A stretch of DNA of 64,000 nucleotides from Eopsaltria australis (taxonomy: Eukaryota; Chordata; Aves; Passeriformes; Petroicidae), in assembly GCA_034509425.1 (NCBI GenBank), contig JAVTVJ010000011.1, forward strand, positions 1,550,001-1,614,000, given 5' to 3'. Positions within the stretch are counted from its first letter, which is position 1; each line of letters opens with the position of its first letter. The notes beneath the pieces were generated by a model. That model ran no database searches and had not been told where the DNA came from. It saw nothing but the letters and a program-made list of their open reading frames with translations. Position numbers and translations under genes: made by a program. Below, one piece after another: positions 13,843 to 25,100 of this stretch.

Positions 13843-15260
13843 CATATTTTTGGTGCTGTAATAATGCCTTCACTGCCTTGCAGAAAGTAGGGCCACCAGT
13901 GATATTTAGAGACAGAATCCTTTATTGGTCTTAACCGCATAGGGAATCTGCTAAGCACCTCCTTATGACACCTCAAAACAACTTCAAGGCCGAAGGTTGG
14001 TCTTTCAACCCCAAGGTCCTTATTATTCCCAATCTCCTATCACATATCCAGTTTCACAAACCCCATGCTTACCTGCCCTGGTTGTGTCTGAAGATGGACC
14101 AGTACAGATGGGCAGTGGCCAGTTGATGACAAAGAGTTTTGTCTAATTTGATTGTAGCATAGTGTGCCCAAAGATAGTTCTGTTTGAGTCTCTGATACTC
14201 TGACTTAAGGAACTACAAACATCATTCACAGAAATAAGAATACTTCTTTTTCTTAATTTGGCCTACATCAAACAACCAGGGATGGAAAAAGGTTTTCATT
14301 TTTCCCAATTATCTGCAAGCCTAACAGCTAGTTCCTAATATAAACCTTAGAGGATTCCTGTTCCACTGGAACCAATCCCGGCATCTGTGCAGCATCTGTT
14401 TTAAGACAGATATACCAGTATAGAATGACATTTTTGCTTAGTATATGCAGGTTAATTTCCTTGAGGTCATTACTGATTTTATATGCTCTTTGGAGACTTC
14501 CTGCTCTTCAGAAATTACAGCACGGTTTATCTACCACTTAACCGCACTGAAAGGGGAAAGCAATATTTTGTATACAGGACAAAGTTTTTTGCAGTCTTCA
14601 GGTTTAAAAAAAGAAAAAATGAAAAAAAACTCCAAACCTCTCATTTGAATATTGAAAATGAGAAGTTCTCTCTGCAATAAGATATAGACTAACTCATAAA
14701 AAGCACACATTTGTACAGAACATAAACAGATCTCACATGGATGTTCAGAATTACAGGCTACATGACAATGATTTTGAAACAAGTATTGTAATTTATGTCA
14801 TGCACAGGGGACTTTGGAGTAAGATTTAGTGATTACAGCAATTTCTCTTTCAGTACTTCTGAGAGACCTTCTAGTTTAGGAGGCTATCTTTTGGGGATAA
14901 GTGCATCTTTCTTTCTAATCTTTCCCAAGATTCCAAGACTCAAAACGGCTTTATTGGTGGGGAGGGAAAGGAATTATGCTGTCTTATATTTCCCAAATAA
15001 ATTCAATGCATGGACATATTTTGAAAATTTAGTTCAACTTACCTCATCACATGATTTGTGTTTCAGGGATTCTACCTTCCAATTGAGCGTGCTACACTCT
15101 ATACAGTGACATGACATTTTAGGATTCAATCTGAATTGACCACCAATGTCAACTTTTGCTGCTGTCAGACTATTTGCAGGTGCTCAGTGCTCTGCAGAAA
15201 TGCATTATCACAGCCACTTGATGCAGTCTCCAAGTTCTTCTGCTCCTTCAACTTAGATTT

Positions 15261-15532
15261 CATAGAACCATTGAGTCACAGAATCATTTATGTCTATCTG
15301 CTAAGAACAGAAGTCCAGCCATTTACCCAGCACTGCCAAGTCCACCGCTAAACCATGTCCCTGAACACCACATTTACACACCTTTTAAATACTCTCAAGG
15401 ATGGTGACTTCACCACTTCCCTGGGCAACCTGTTCCAATGTTTGACAACCCCTTCAGTGAAGAAATATTTCCTAACATCCAATCTAAACCTCCTCTGGCA
15501 CTACTTGATGCCAACTCTTCTTGTCCTAAATT
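15261..15532 (-). mobile_element. CR1 LINE fragment, minus strand (about 270 bp)
   Basis: Read on the minus strand this is the 3' end of a CR1 element. On the plus strand it begins with the reversed octamer tail (CATAGAACCATTGAGTCACAGAATC) and passes through AAGTCCACCGCTAAACCATG, then CTTCACCACTTCCCTGGGC and AACCTGTTCCAATGTTTGAC. It continues through GTGAAGAAATATTTCCTAAC and CTCTGGCACTACTTGATG, ending near CTTCTTGTCCTAA. Those are the reverse complements of standard CR1 landmarks. The tail octamers and the GGTCCCTTCCAAC block are degraded, so this is probably older than the two plus-strand copies. The frames at 15136-15546 that overlap it are not genes. Confidence 0.92.
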
Positions 15533-18500
15533 TCTTTCTTATGTAAATCCTATTAAAAATGTCCTGCCTTCTGTGTAGTTTTTCATGTATTCATTTATGA
15601 TCTTATCTTTGTAGCAGTTAAATCCTTTAATGTATCATTTTTGGAAGCAGCTGGCATACAGAATGATGAGCAAAGTAAGAGTCTAAATCAGGGAAGTGTC
15701 TCCAAGCAGTCAATGGTTTTTTTACAGATAAATAGTAGTTCTTTCTGCATCTTATCCTTACCAGCTGAATACAAGCCAGTTTCAAATAAAAAGAGTGCAG
15801 CCATATCAGCCATAGTATTATGGTCAAGCTAATAAATATTTTCAAAGTGTATGGCCCATTCAGACTTTCTTATTTTCTTTGTTATTTAACTGGTTGGGAG
15901 TTTTTAGAGACAGAAAGGTGGGGAATCAAAATCAATATAAGCTGCAAACCTGAGTAACTAATGATGTACATGCTCCTTATGTCCATAGCACTTCATTGCA
16001 AGTGCAACAGCCCAGATAAATATGTGCTGACAATATCTTATGGTGCTTCATCAAAATTCCACAAGTGCAGGAATGTATTCTGCAAGTGGTACTGTACCAC
16101 TGGGACTCTGGGAGGTCACAGATGTGCTCCTCTGGAAAACTTTGGACTTTTGAAGGCATCTTCCTAAACTCTTCTTCTACCAGGTACTAAGAGAAATGCT
16201 AGGTCTTGAGTGTTTACCTTTGGGTTCTTTCTTTTAGTGTTTAACGTTGCATTTTAATGGCGTCAGGCTTGTTGCAGAGACAGAAGAGAGCCTTTCTCTT
16301 TTATTATATTGGTCTGGAGAGAAAAAGATACTGCCAAGAACTGACTAACAGGTGAGAGAACTGTTATGGATTTTCTTTGTCTGACCCATGATCATATGGA
16401 AGAGACACTGCAGACCAACTACTAGCAAGCCAGAAGAGTCATGCACCTCCCTCATATTTCAAAACTCTGCTTATCCTTTTGCTTACGATTTTCCTCTGTA
16501 TTTACTTTTTAGCCATATCTTGCTGTACTGCTGTTTCTACCTGCTTTTCAGGCTTTTTTGTCCATCATTTTAGCCTGTTTCTTTTCCATTAAAGGGTTAA
16601 AGATTAGTGTAAGAAAGGGAGACAATATTAATTATCAATATACAAAACAGGGGCCAAGAGGCAACTTTGACAGGGTACACCACTGTTCTTACAGTTAGAA
16701 ACACTGTTATGAGCATTTGCACTTCTGAATCCTGTAGCTGTAGCAGCAAGAGTGGAACATGAATCCATGGTAAGGTGACAAAGATGAAGAGGATATGATA
16801 AGAAGCCATCTATAAAACAAACTGATAAAGAAAAAAAAATGAAAATCCAAATAAGGCCAAAGGATTACTTGAGAAGAGTTCTCAAAAAACAGAACATAAA
16901 GGAAAGCTAACTGTGCTAAGGTCCAGAAAAAGACAAAAGAGGAGTTCTATTGGTCATAATTTCCTTTGGTACAGGACTGCTATTTTTGAAGTCCAATCTG
17001 TTTAGCAAAAGTCACCATAAAATGCTAACTTAGATGGAAATCTTCCCACAGCATGATCAGAGAGATCAGGTAGGCAGCAAGTGGCTGCCACTGGGGAAGT
17101 TTCCAGTATAAATCATATTTTATCACACCTAAACTGTGAGCCTGCAACTATAAACTCTGCAACCTAATCAAAGTACAAGTGTGATCCTGGTCTGCACATG
17201 GTTCAGGACAAACACTTAGACAAAATTAATTTGGGCAAATTGGCAACAACTGGTTGCAAATAGTCTACATATTCTGAATTTGCATAATACATAGATGAAC
17301 TTGTAACATAAAGACAGTGAAATACAATAGAAAGAAAAAAGCAAGATGCAGCTGCAGTAGATAATAATGTTGAAAATGTCACTAAACACACTGTCATTTA
17401 GACAACAAACTCCTGATATGCCTTATTGTCATTGTTGCTATATACATGGGTATCCAAACGTGACTGGCCACAGAACCACAGACAGCAGAGATGTCACTGC
17501 CTAGCAATTTCTCAAAATACAGCAAGGAAGAAATCTGGGTCATTTGGATAATTATCATTTGAATAATCATTATCATTCCAGACAGCTCAGTGTGTTGCCT
17601 CAGGCATCTGAGCAATTTCATCCAGCCACCTCAGTCCTGTAAAGCACAGAAAAGTAATTTGTGAACTTAACAGAATTTACAGGAAAAAAAGTCCACTGGA
17701 TTCCAAATATTCTAACTTTTCTATACATTTTCAGGACATATAGAAGCTTTATTGGGATGGCTTTCTAGTCATTGCCCTCATGATTAGTAATAGCTAATAA
17801 CTTTGTTGTTGGTCCCATAATGTTAAACACACTCAGGCAATTATAGAAGGTTCTGCCTGAAAAGGAGGATCATCTGAATATGCAAATTTTGAAGCAAGAC
17901 AAAAGACAAGGAAGAGTCAGAGAAAAATAGTCACTTTGTATGTGCATAGACTCCCTAAAACAAGAGAGATTATAAATTAAAAGAGAGATTAGAATGAAAA
18001 AAAGAAACAAAGTGACAAATATCAGCAGAAGAACAAACAGGAAGACAGTCAGCAAAAGAAGCATGTTTCTTAGAGATGCTTAGCTGCACCTCTGAGCAGA
18101 AGGTAATTGCCAGTGAATAAAAAGACCAAACTGGATGCCAAGACAAAAAGCAATGATGGAGCACCAAGCACTTTTGTCAATATATTTGTAAATCTGCAGA
18201 AAGTCCCAGGAGGAAGAAAAACTCATCCTGCTTTCTGTTTCTTGAGATGGTAATCTTCTCGTGATATACATTTTCACTAAATTTCCTGACAGAAAAGAAA
18301 TGCAACCACTCCTAAAGGTTGCTAGGCAAATAGAGAATTAGCTGGGTTTGCTGTGTTTTAACACACACATACAAATATATGCCAATAAACAAGCAAATAT
18401 TAAAAAGAGCATTGGCCAATTAAATATATATCTCTGGTATGGTCAGTTAAAATTTATTCTGACCTGAGGCAGCCTGGATCTAGTCCTTGTTGTGCTTTGA

Positions 18501-19021
18501 AGTAAGACCTTAGAAAACAATTTCTTCTTCAGACTTACCAAGAGCTAACTAAATACCTGGGGTTTTATTGAGGGAGACGTATGTATTACGGTGTTCGTGT
18601 CATGGGTGCCATTTATATATTAGACAAAACAATAGCCTGATTTCTATAGGGGCAGGAAAGGGGAAATGGAAAGCTGTGCTCTGTTGGTTTTTGGCAACAG
18701 GGAATTATTACTAAATAAAAAAAAACCAGTTAACTTTCATTTAGAAAGAATTTGTATTGAGCAGTCATGAGTCTGGCATGAACACTTCAATTTAACCACT
18801 TAATTTATAGCATTTGATCATGAACTTTGCCAAAGTTTTTGCTACCCACATAAGCACTTAGGGTCTCAAAATATTTCCAAATATATTCTTCTGGCAATTA
18901 CTTTTAAAAGGAAACCACTACTGCATTTTTAAACTTATTTGGTTCATATGAAATCATATTTGTTGCTCTGGAATTGCTATTGCAGGTATCCTGGCTGGCA
19001 ACTGAAAACACTACACTTTTT
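15533..19021. other. Unique non-coding sequence between two minus-strand CR1 copies
   Basis: I see no gene. Open frames of 60-75 codons occur on both strands without recognisable domains. The 17-base palindrome at 16085 is the only discrete structure noted. Confidence 0.6.
16085..16101. repeat. Perfect palindrome with one central base
   Basis: AGTGGTAC, T, GTACCACT. A 17-base inverted repeat of the shape that dimeric DNA-binding proteins use, but no factor can be named from it. Confidence 0.7.
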
Positions 19022-19233
19022 ACAGAATCACAGCATGGTAGAGGTGGGAAAGAACCTCTAGAGATCACATAGTCCAACCCACCTGCTCAGAGTTGCTCAG
19101 GGCCATTTCCCATCAGACCTTCAATATCTAGATGGATGGAGACTCTACAATCTCTCTGGGCAACCTCATGGCAAAAAAGTGTTTTTCTGTGTTTAAACAC
19201 AATTTCTTATATGCCAGTTTGTGCAGCATTTGC
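19022..19233 (-). mobile_element. CR1 LINE 3' end, minus strand (about 210 bp)
   Basis: On the plus strand this starts with ACAGAATCACAGCATGGTAG and continues GTGGGAAAGAACCTCTAGAG, ATCACATAGTCCAACCC, GGAGACTCTACAATCTCTCT and GGGCAACCTCATGG, then a GTGTTTTTCTGTGTTTAAAC block and GCCAGTTTGTGCAGCATTTGC. These are reverse-complement CR1 3' landmarks, so the element lies on the minus strand and its 3' end is at 19022. Similarity to CR1 as I know it stops near 19233, earlier than expected for simple 5' truncation into unique DNA; the next 140 bases are noted separately. The two frames lying across it on opposite strands are by-products. Confidence 0.9.
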
Positions 19234-21642
19234 AAAGCTCCTTGCCAAAACCTGAGCAACCCAATGAGAGCACCAGGACATACTGCAGCATATTCAGCAG
19301 AGCTGAGGTTGCTCAACCAGGGCTACCAACATCAGCTTTTCCAGCATCTGACCTGCAATCAGCACTCTTTGTAAATGGCAAACACAGTGTGACCTTGTAA
19401 GGTCAAGAACTGGAACTGATTCAACTTGGACTTAAAAAAAAAACACATAAAAAAACATGAGCAGTGTGAACTGAGGTAAGCAGTGACTAAGACCAAGGGA
19501 GGAGAGTAGGCTCAGGGCTATTGTGCAGCACATCCGGGAGGGTGAGGAGGTGGGGTGGAGGGGGAGACTCAGGAGAAGGGAGTGAAGAGGGAAGGCAGCA
19601 GGAAAGGGTGATGACATAGTTTAACAGAATTGATTTATGAATCACTGACTTTGTAAAGTTAATTCCATATTCAACTTTCCCTATGCTGCTCCCCCACTCC
19701 CAATAAAGTTGTCTCTGTTCTAAACCCTTGAACTCATTGTTTGCTAATAGGGAAGTATTGCTCATGAGGGAGACACAGACAATGTTCATTTAATTTCCCA
19801 GCTTTCCCAGGAGACTCTGGAGGATATTATTTAAGGAATGTTTTCAAAGGAACATATGTGTACTGGCCCTCTTTACTACCCACAGCACCTCCACCTAGAC
19901 AACTTAATACATCAGTCAACATTTGAAAACCACCAGTTAATCAACAGTGAGGAAAGGTAAATTGAAATAAAATAACCTAAGTGAATAATTTCATTAGCTT
20001 TGCTCTACTACAAATAGAAACCCTTGGAGACTCACATTTTCACTGGGGCTCAGTAACAAATGTGTTAAATACTTGAAAAGAAGGGGATACAATTGTGAAA
20101 GCACACATGCAGGTAAAATTTTCCCAAAGGCTGTGTGGGAGAGTGTGTGGTGGGAGCAGACCTGACTTGGCTACTGTGTGTGCTACCGTAGGTGCAAGGA
20201 AGGAAGTCTCCAAATGGTGGATTTAACATGGCTCTCTGCAGTCACATCACAAAGCACCCGGGAGTGGCTTGTCCCTCCTGGCCCCTGTGGGAATCAATCT
20301 GAGGAAGCCTGATGCTATAGAGATGTTTCCTGTATATTGTGTGGGAAACTCAGCTAAGTGCAAACTACCGGCAACAATGAGACAATAAATTATAATAAAC
20401 AGGAAAAATAGCATTGGCTACTGAAATCAATGGCTGGAGCATATGAAACTTTCACAGCATTGATAAATGAATAAATGTAACAAAAAGCATTGGTTTTTGA
20501 AAGAATGGGAAGTTTTATCTGCTCTGAAAGGCTCCTTTTCTGTTAAATAAATACATGCAAAAAATAAACACTGCTAAAGGACTTTGGCTAGGATTTTCAG
20601 CACTGGAGAGGTGGTTTAGAAAACTGCACAATACGCCAGAGTCTGATTCCTTTGCTTGGCCCTGAACACAGTCAAGCAGAGTCTGAACAAACGGCCACCT
20701 GCTAGCAACCCCATTGCATCATCCCTCCATGTCTGCTACTCAGCCCTCACAAAGTGATCACAGATGAAACAAGCTGGCCTCCTCCTTCTGGAATATGATA
20801 AAAAAAAACAGCAACAAACCTGGGCTTAAAAATACTGGAAACAGCCTGCTGTCCAGTGAAGGAGAGCTGGAACACTCTGAGTGTGAAATACTGTTCATCC
20901 TGTGCACACAGGCTATCACAGTGAATTCAAAGAAGTGAGCAGTAAGAGCTGAAATGAGTGGGAGTGAAGAGTGTGCAGTACTTCAGAGGAGACACTGAAA
21001 CACCTTACAAGCCCAAGGGAACTGCAGTATTAAGTACTTTTCATTTAGTGCCCTTCTGATATCCAGGCTCTGTGAAAGAGCTTGAGAAAATGCTCAGCTT
21101 CACCTCAGGTGAGCCGTGCCACCTAAGGCAAAATTAAGCCCCTCTCCAGACACTCTCTGGAAGGCTCAGGGCCTTGTGGGGCCAAGCTCTGAGGGACAGT
21201 GCATTGCTGGGATAAAGCAGTAAGGTTTAGCCTGCATTAGAGATTTTTGCTCTACAACAACAAAAGATCTGAGAGAATCCCACCAAAGATCTTTGAAGGG
21301 GCACAAGTAAACTGTGTAGAGTGAAAAGTTACTCTTTCAGCATTGGGGAGGAAAAAAGAAAAACTAATGCAGTAGCAGAAGCATATAAATACACTCCAAT
21401 TCTTCCTGAGTTAATTTATTTCAGTTAGTTTTATCTGAATCATACATCATCCGAAGATCATTTCACAGAAGCAACAAAGTGCGCAGGTGGATGTGCAGAT
21501 GGAATCAGATAAAATAATGGAATACGGGTTTTGCAGAATACACTGGATTGCTTGTTTTCTAGTATCTCAGAATGAATTGTTGAAGAGAATGCAAGAAAAG
21601 TGATGCACTAAGATCTTTGTATACTGATACACTTAGTACAGC
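19234..21642. other. Non-coding sequence with G-rich tract
   Basis: The first 140 bases follow a minus-strand CR1 fragment and might be a diverged continuation of it. After the G-rich tract at 19.5 kb the sequence between 20100 and 21200 is somewhat richer in G+C than the average of the window but contains no open frame above 60 codons, and I recognise no repeat or exon in it. Confidence 0.55.
19490..19615 (+). repeat. Purine/G-rich tract with G-quadruplex candidate
   Basis: About 125 bases with strong purine bias on the plus strand in otherwise AT-rich DNA. Within it, 19536-19564 contains four runs of three or more G (GGGAGGG, GGGG, GGGGG) with loops of 1, about 9 and 4 bases. The complementary strand is a pyrimidine tract. 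The overlapping minus-strand open frames (19432-19617, 19487-19789) are rich in Ser, Leu and Pro simply because of this composition. Confidence 0.7.
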
Positions 21643-22127
21643 TGGTTGAGGGATGTGATTGTCCTGCTCTGCTCTGCACTGGTGCAGCCTCACCTTAGTC
21701 CTGTGTGCAGTTTTGGGCACCACAATATAAGATAAGCTGTTAGAGAGCATCCAGAGAAGGGTCACAAAGGTGGTGAATGATCTTGAGGGGAAGCTGTATG
21801 GGGAGCAGCTGAAGTTGCTTGGTCTGCTCAGCCCAGAGGAGACTGAAGGGAGACCTCACCATGGTCCACAGCTTCATTAGGAAGGAAAAGAGGGGCAGGT
21901 GCTGATCTCTCCAGTGATAGGACCCAAGGGAATGACCTGAAGCTATGTCAGGGGAGGTTTAGTTTGGATATTAGGAAAAGGTTCTACACCCAGAGGGTGG
22001 TTGGACACTGAAACAGGTTCTCCAGCCTGAGTTCAGGAAGTGTTTGGTGTTGTCCTGTGCAGGGCCAGGAACTGAACTTGATGATCCTTGGGTCCCTTCC
22101 AACTCAGGATATTCTATGATGATTCTG
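21643..22127 (+). mobile_element. CR1 LINE, 5'-truncated, plus strand (about 485 bp)
   Basis: This is a 5'-truncated CR1 non-LTR retrotransposon covering the end of the reverse transcriptase ORF and the 3' untranslated region. Seen in the sequence: a decayed RT C-terminal stretch (frame reading roughly LVQPHLSPVCSFG near 21680-21717), then the usual CR1 order of landmarks. These are CAGCCCAGAGGAGACTGAAG near 21829, ACCCAGAGGGTGGTTGG near 21989, GGGCCAGGAACTGAACTTGA near 22062, GGTCCCTTCCAACTCAGGAT near 22091, and a closing ATTCTATGATGATTCTG tail. The GGGCCAGGA...CTCAGGATATTC ending is that of one particular avian CR1 subgroup, different from the copy at 31.9 kb. Between about 22030 and 22055 some 30-40 bases expected in this subgroup seem to be missing, which I infer from memory of the family and not from an alignment. 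The reading frame is broken, so the copy is dead. The open frame on the opposite strand at 21559-21765 is only an antisense shadow. Confidence 0.93.
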
Positions 22128-25100
22128 TTTGGGGATTTACCTCTTGTGGTATATAATGAAAAATTAGTTTGTTTTATTCTAGAGAACTGCCTTGTTTAAA
22201 GGAAGGTGACCGACATGTAGAAAGCAATGCCAGAAAACTATGACTTGGTTGTCGAATAGCTTTTTGTAAGAAGGCACTCAACACTATGAAGACATTCAGC
22301 ACTATGGCAATTTTACATGATGATTGGAAGAGTGAATACTCATTGTTTTCATTAAATTAGAAATTATGAAAAATAATAGGCAATAAATAGTGTAAGAGAG
22401 TGCATAGAATTTGGTTTCACAGAGAGAGGCAGCCTTCTGCTGTTCTTGTCACTGCAGAGTACAGTGTTCAGATCTAGGTACCTCATCACTGATACATGCT
22501 GTGTATTCTAAAAGAAGAGTGAAAAGCAGTTAAGAACATGCAAGGAATGACTTTTTTAAAAAAATAACAGAATTAAGTATGTCTAAGCTTGGCTAAGGCA
22601 ATAAAAGACAATGGCAACCCCTAAATATTTAAACAACAAGGAAAGTGAAAGCTTAGCAACAAGGGAAATAATCAGATTAACTCCAAGATACTTAGAAATG
22701 CTTTACAGAAAGTTCCATTGAGGTCTGGGTTACAAATGATAAAATGGACAAAATCCTGGCAGAAGTATGGTGAAAAGTTGCTCCATACCAAGAGCTTGAT
22801 CTGCTTGATGCTTTAGTGTTTTCTGTCTCTTTCAAAGCATAATCATTATTATAAATAAAATACAACACTTTTATCTTATGAATATCAAAGTTATTAATGT
22901 AATAAAATATTTCTGAGATTTTTTCCTTTTAGTATAAAAAAACCTTCATTTGTTAATATCTATAAATAAACTGTTATAATTGAAGCATCATGTTACTAAT
23001 CTAACAACTACTCTGACAAGATGTTGAGCTAAATGCAAGCTTTATATTAACCATTTTCCTAAATACCCCATACATCTCTAAATACTCCCCCTATGAAACC
23101 ATATGAAGCAAACACATTACTGTATAAACAACATCTATGAAAGATGAAACCTCTGCGGCTGTGAGTCTGAGCAGGAGAGGGCAGCATAGACTAGGAGTAA
23201 CTACAGATCTACAAGGTCCAGAAAATACCGCGGATTTGTAGGAGGGGGAGAGGGGGATCTGAAAGACCAAATGCTGATCTCTCTTACATGTGACGCCCAG
23301 AATATTTGAAACCACAGGAAGTTGTTACCAGCCCTTCATCAAAGAGTCTCCCCAGCCTCTGTCATGGCTAATCTGTGCTTATATTTCTTTTCCAAGGTGA
23401 CCTTACCTGGCATTGCAGCTGATGTTTGCACTGCAAGGATTACTGTACATATTTCATAGCTTCTCAGGACACCTTCCTTTCCACTCCCAGCCTTCCCCCT
23501 ACTCTCTGCCTGATCTTAATCTTTCGGCTAAAACATCTCAAGGAGAATTTATTTGGGTAAAATCTGAAAATCCATTTTCTTGTGTAAAAGGTGAGGAAAA
23601 ATGTGGATTGAATGGAAAAAGCAGGGGTTTTTTTTGTAACAGTCTTGTGCAGTTGCATTTATTTATGTGATCCTTCCTTCCATTCCTTCACCTCTTTTCA
23701 CTAAGACTGAAGACACTGCATCTGAAAATGCCCCTCTGGAACCACATAAAAATCTTACCTCAGTGTCTGCATCCTCCTGCCATCTCCCCTCTGGTAACTT
23801 TCCTTTCACTATCTGGGCCTGATTTTTGTCTACCTTTTGTTTTATCCTTGGTAACACTTTTGGCTCAGAATGTAGTCTATGTCCTACAGCCTTCAACTGT
23901 TTCTACTCTACCAGGCTGGTTTTCAGTCATTTTCAGCTTTCTCTTTAAAATATTTTCTTTCCCTTCTAAAACTAAGGAAAACACAGGTTTTAAGATAGTG
24001 TTATTTCTAAAAACGATTTCTGTAGCCCTGTAGCCTAAGCCCCATTCTTCTATTGTTATGTTATACTCCATATACAAAAAGCAGGAGCATGCACAAATAC
24101 AATGAAAGTGTTTAACATAAACATTTTCCTAGCATTTCAGGATGAAAGTGATCTCAGGCTGACCACTTACTTTTCTGTGAGTTAAGTACTGAAACCATTA
24201 AAACAAAGAGAAAAAATGAATTATTATTATTATCTCAACTGAAATCCTTTTGTCATGAACCAGAACCATATAGCACCAGGACCTCGAAAAGCATGGGCAA
24301 AGATGACTATCTCATTGTTCAGAAAAATAAAAAACTTACCATGAAAGTGTTATTTGAAGCAGTAAGTGAATTATTTATTTGCATTTTTGTAAGGCATGGG
24401 TAACTACACACAGTAAAACTGAGCAGGTCTCTGCTGCAAACCTCATACTCTCTAAATAAACACAGAAAACAAGGAAACCCAGAGGCATAAAGAAAAAACA
24501 TCAAAGAAGTTAGCAACAGAGAAATAGAAGTAAGCTCTCCCTATTCCAAGGCCAGTGTTCTATAAGACTGACTATTTCTTTGCATATTCCACATTTTCAT
24601 GATAATTAAAAATAATGACCCTTAGTATTCACCTTTATTGGCTGAAGTACACAGGATAGGAAGGAGTTTTTATTTTTACCTTTTTAGATAGTCCTGTACC
24701 CATTACCACTGTGAACATTCAAACCTGAATTAAAAGGAGATTTTAATTTTATCAGTATAAGTTATTTAGCAATATTGTTCCTTTCACTTGAACTTTTTGT
24801 TCCATTCATAATTGAGTCTAATTATTCTGCAAAGTCTGGACTTATCAGCATTAATTAATTTAGAAACTCTAATACAAAGGTATATAACTGTCTTTTTAAG
24901 AAAGGGAGCCCGCATTGCCAAAGATACAAGCCTACAATTTTCTGAAAACAGAGGTCTCGGACATGCAAAGTCTTTAATTTTTTCCTTTAAAAAATAATTA
25001 AAATTTCTTTTGAAAAGCAAAACAAACCAAAACAGTCTTTTATTCTGCTTGCCTAGGAGGAAGACATTCAGTATCAAGACAACAAAAGTGCCCACAACTG

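Larger units (their letters stand above)
11611..15260. other. Unique non-coding sequence with A-tract and weak LTR-like scrap
   Basis: This stretch includes an exon-like segment starting at 12382, the A-rich tract at 13.0 kb and the possible LTR scrap at 13.8 kb, listed separately. Apart from those I see AT-rich sequence with dense TTAATTA-type steps (for example 13185-13225) and no recognisable gene. Confidence 0.55.

Noticed and set aside
21559..21765. 68-codon minus-strand frame
   Set aside because: It is antisense to the body of the CR1 element.
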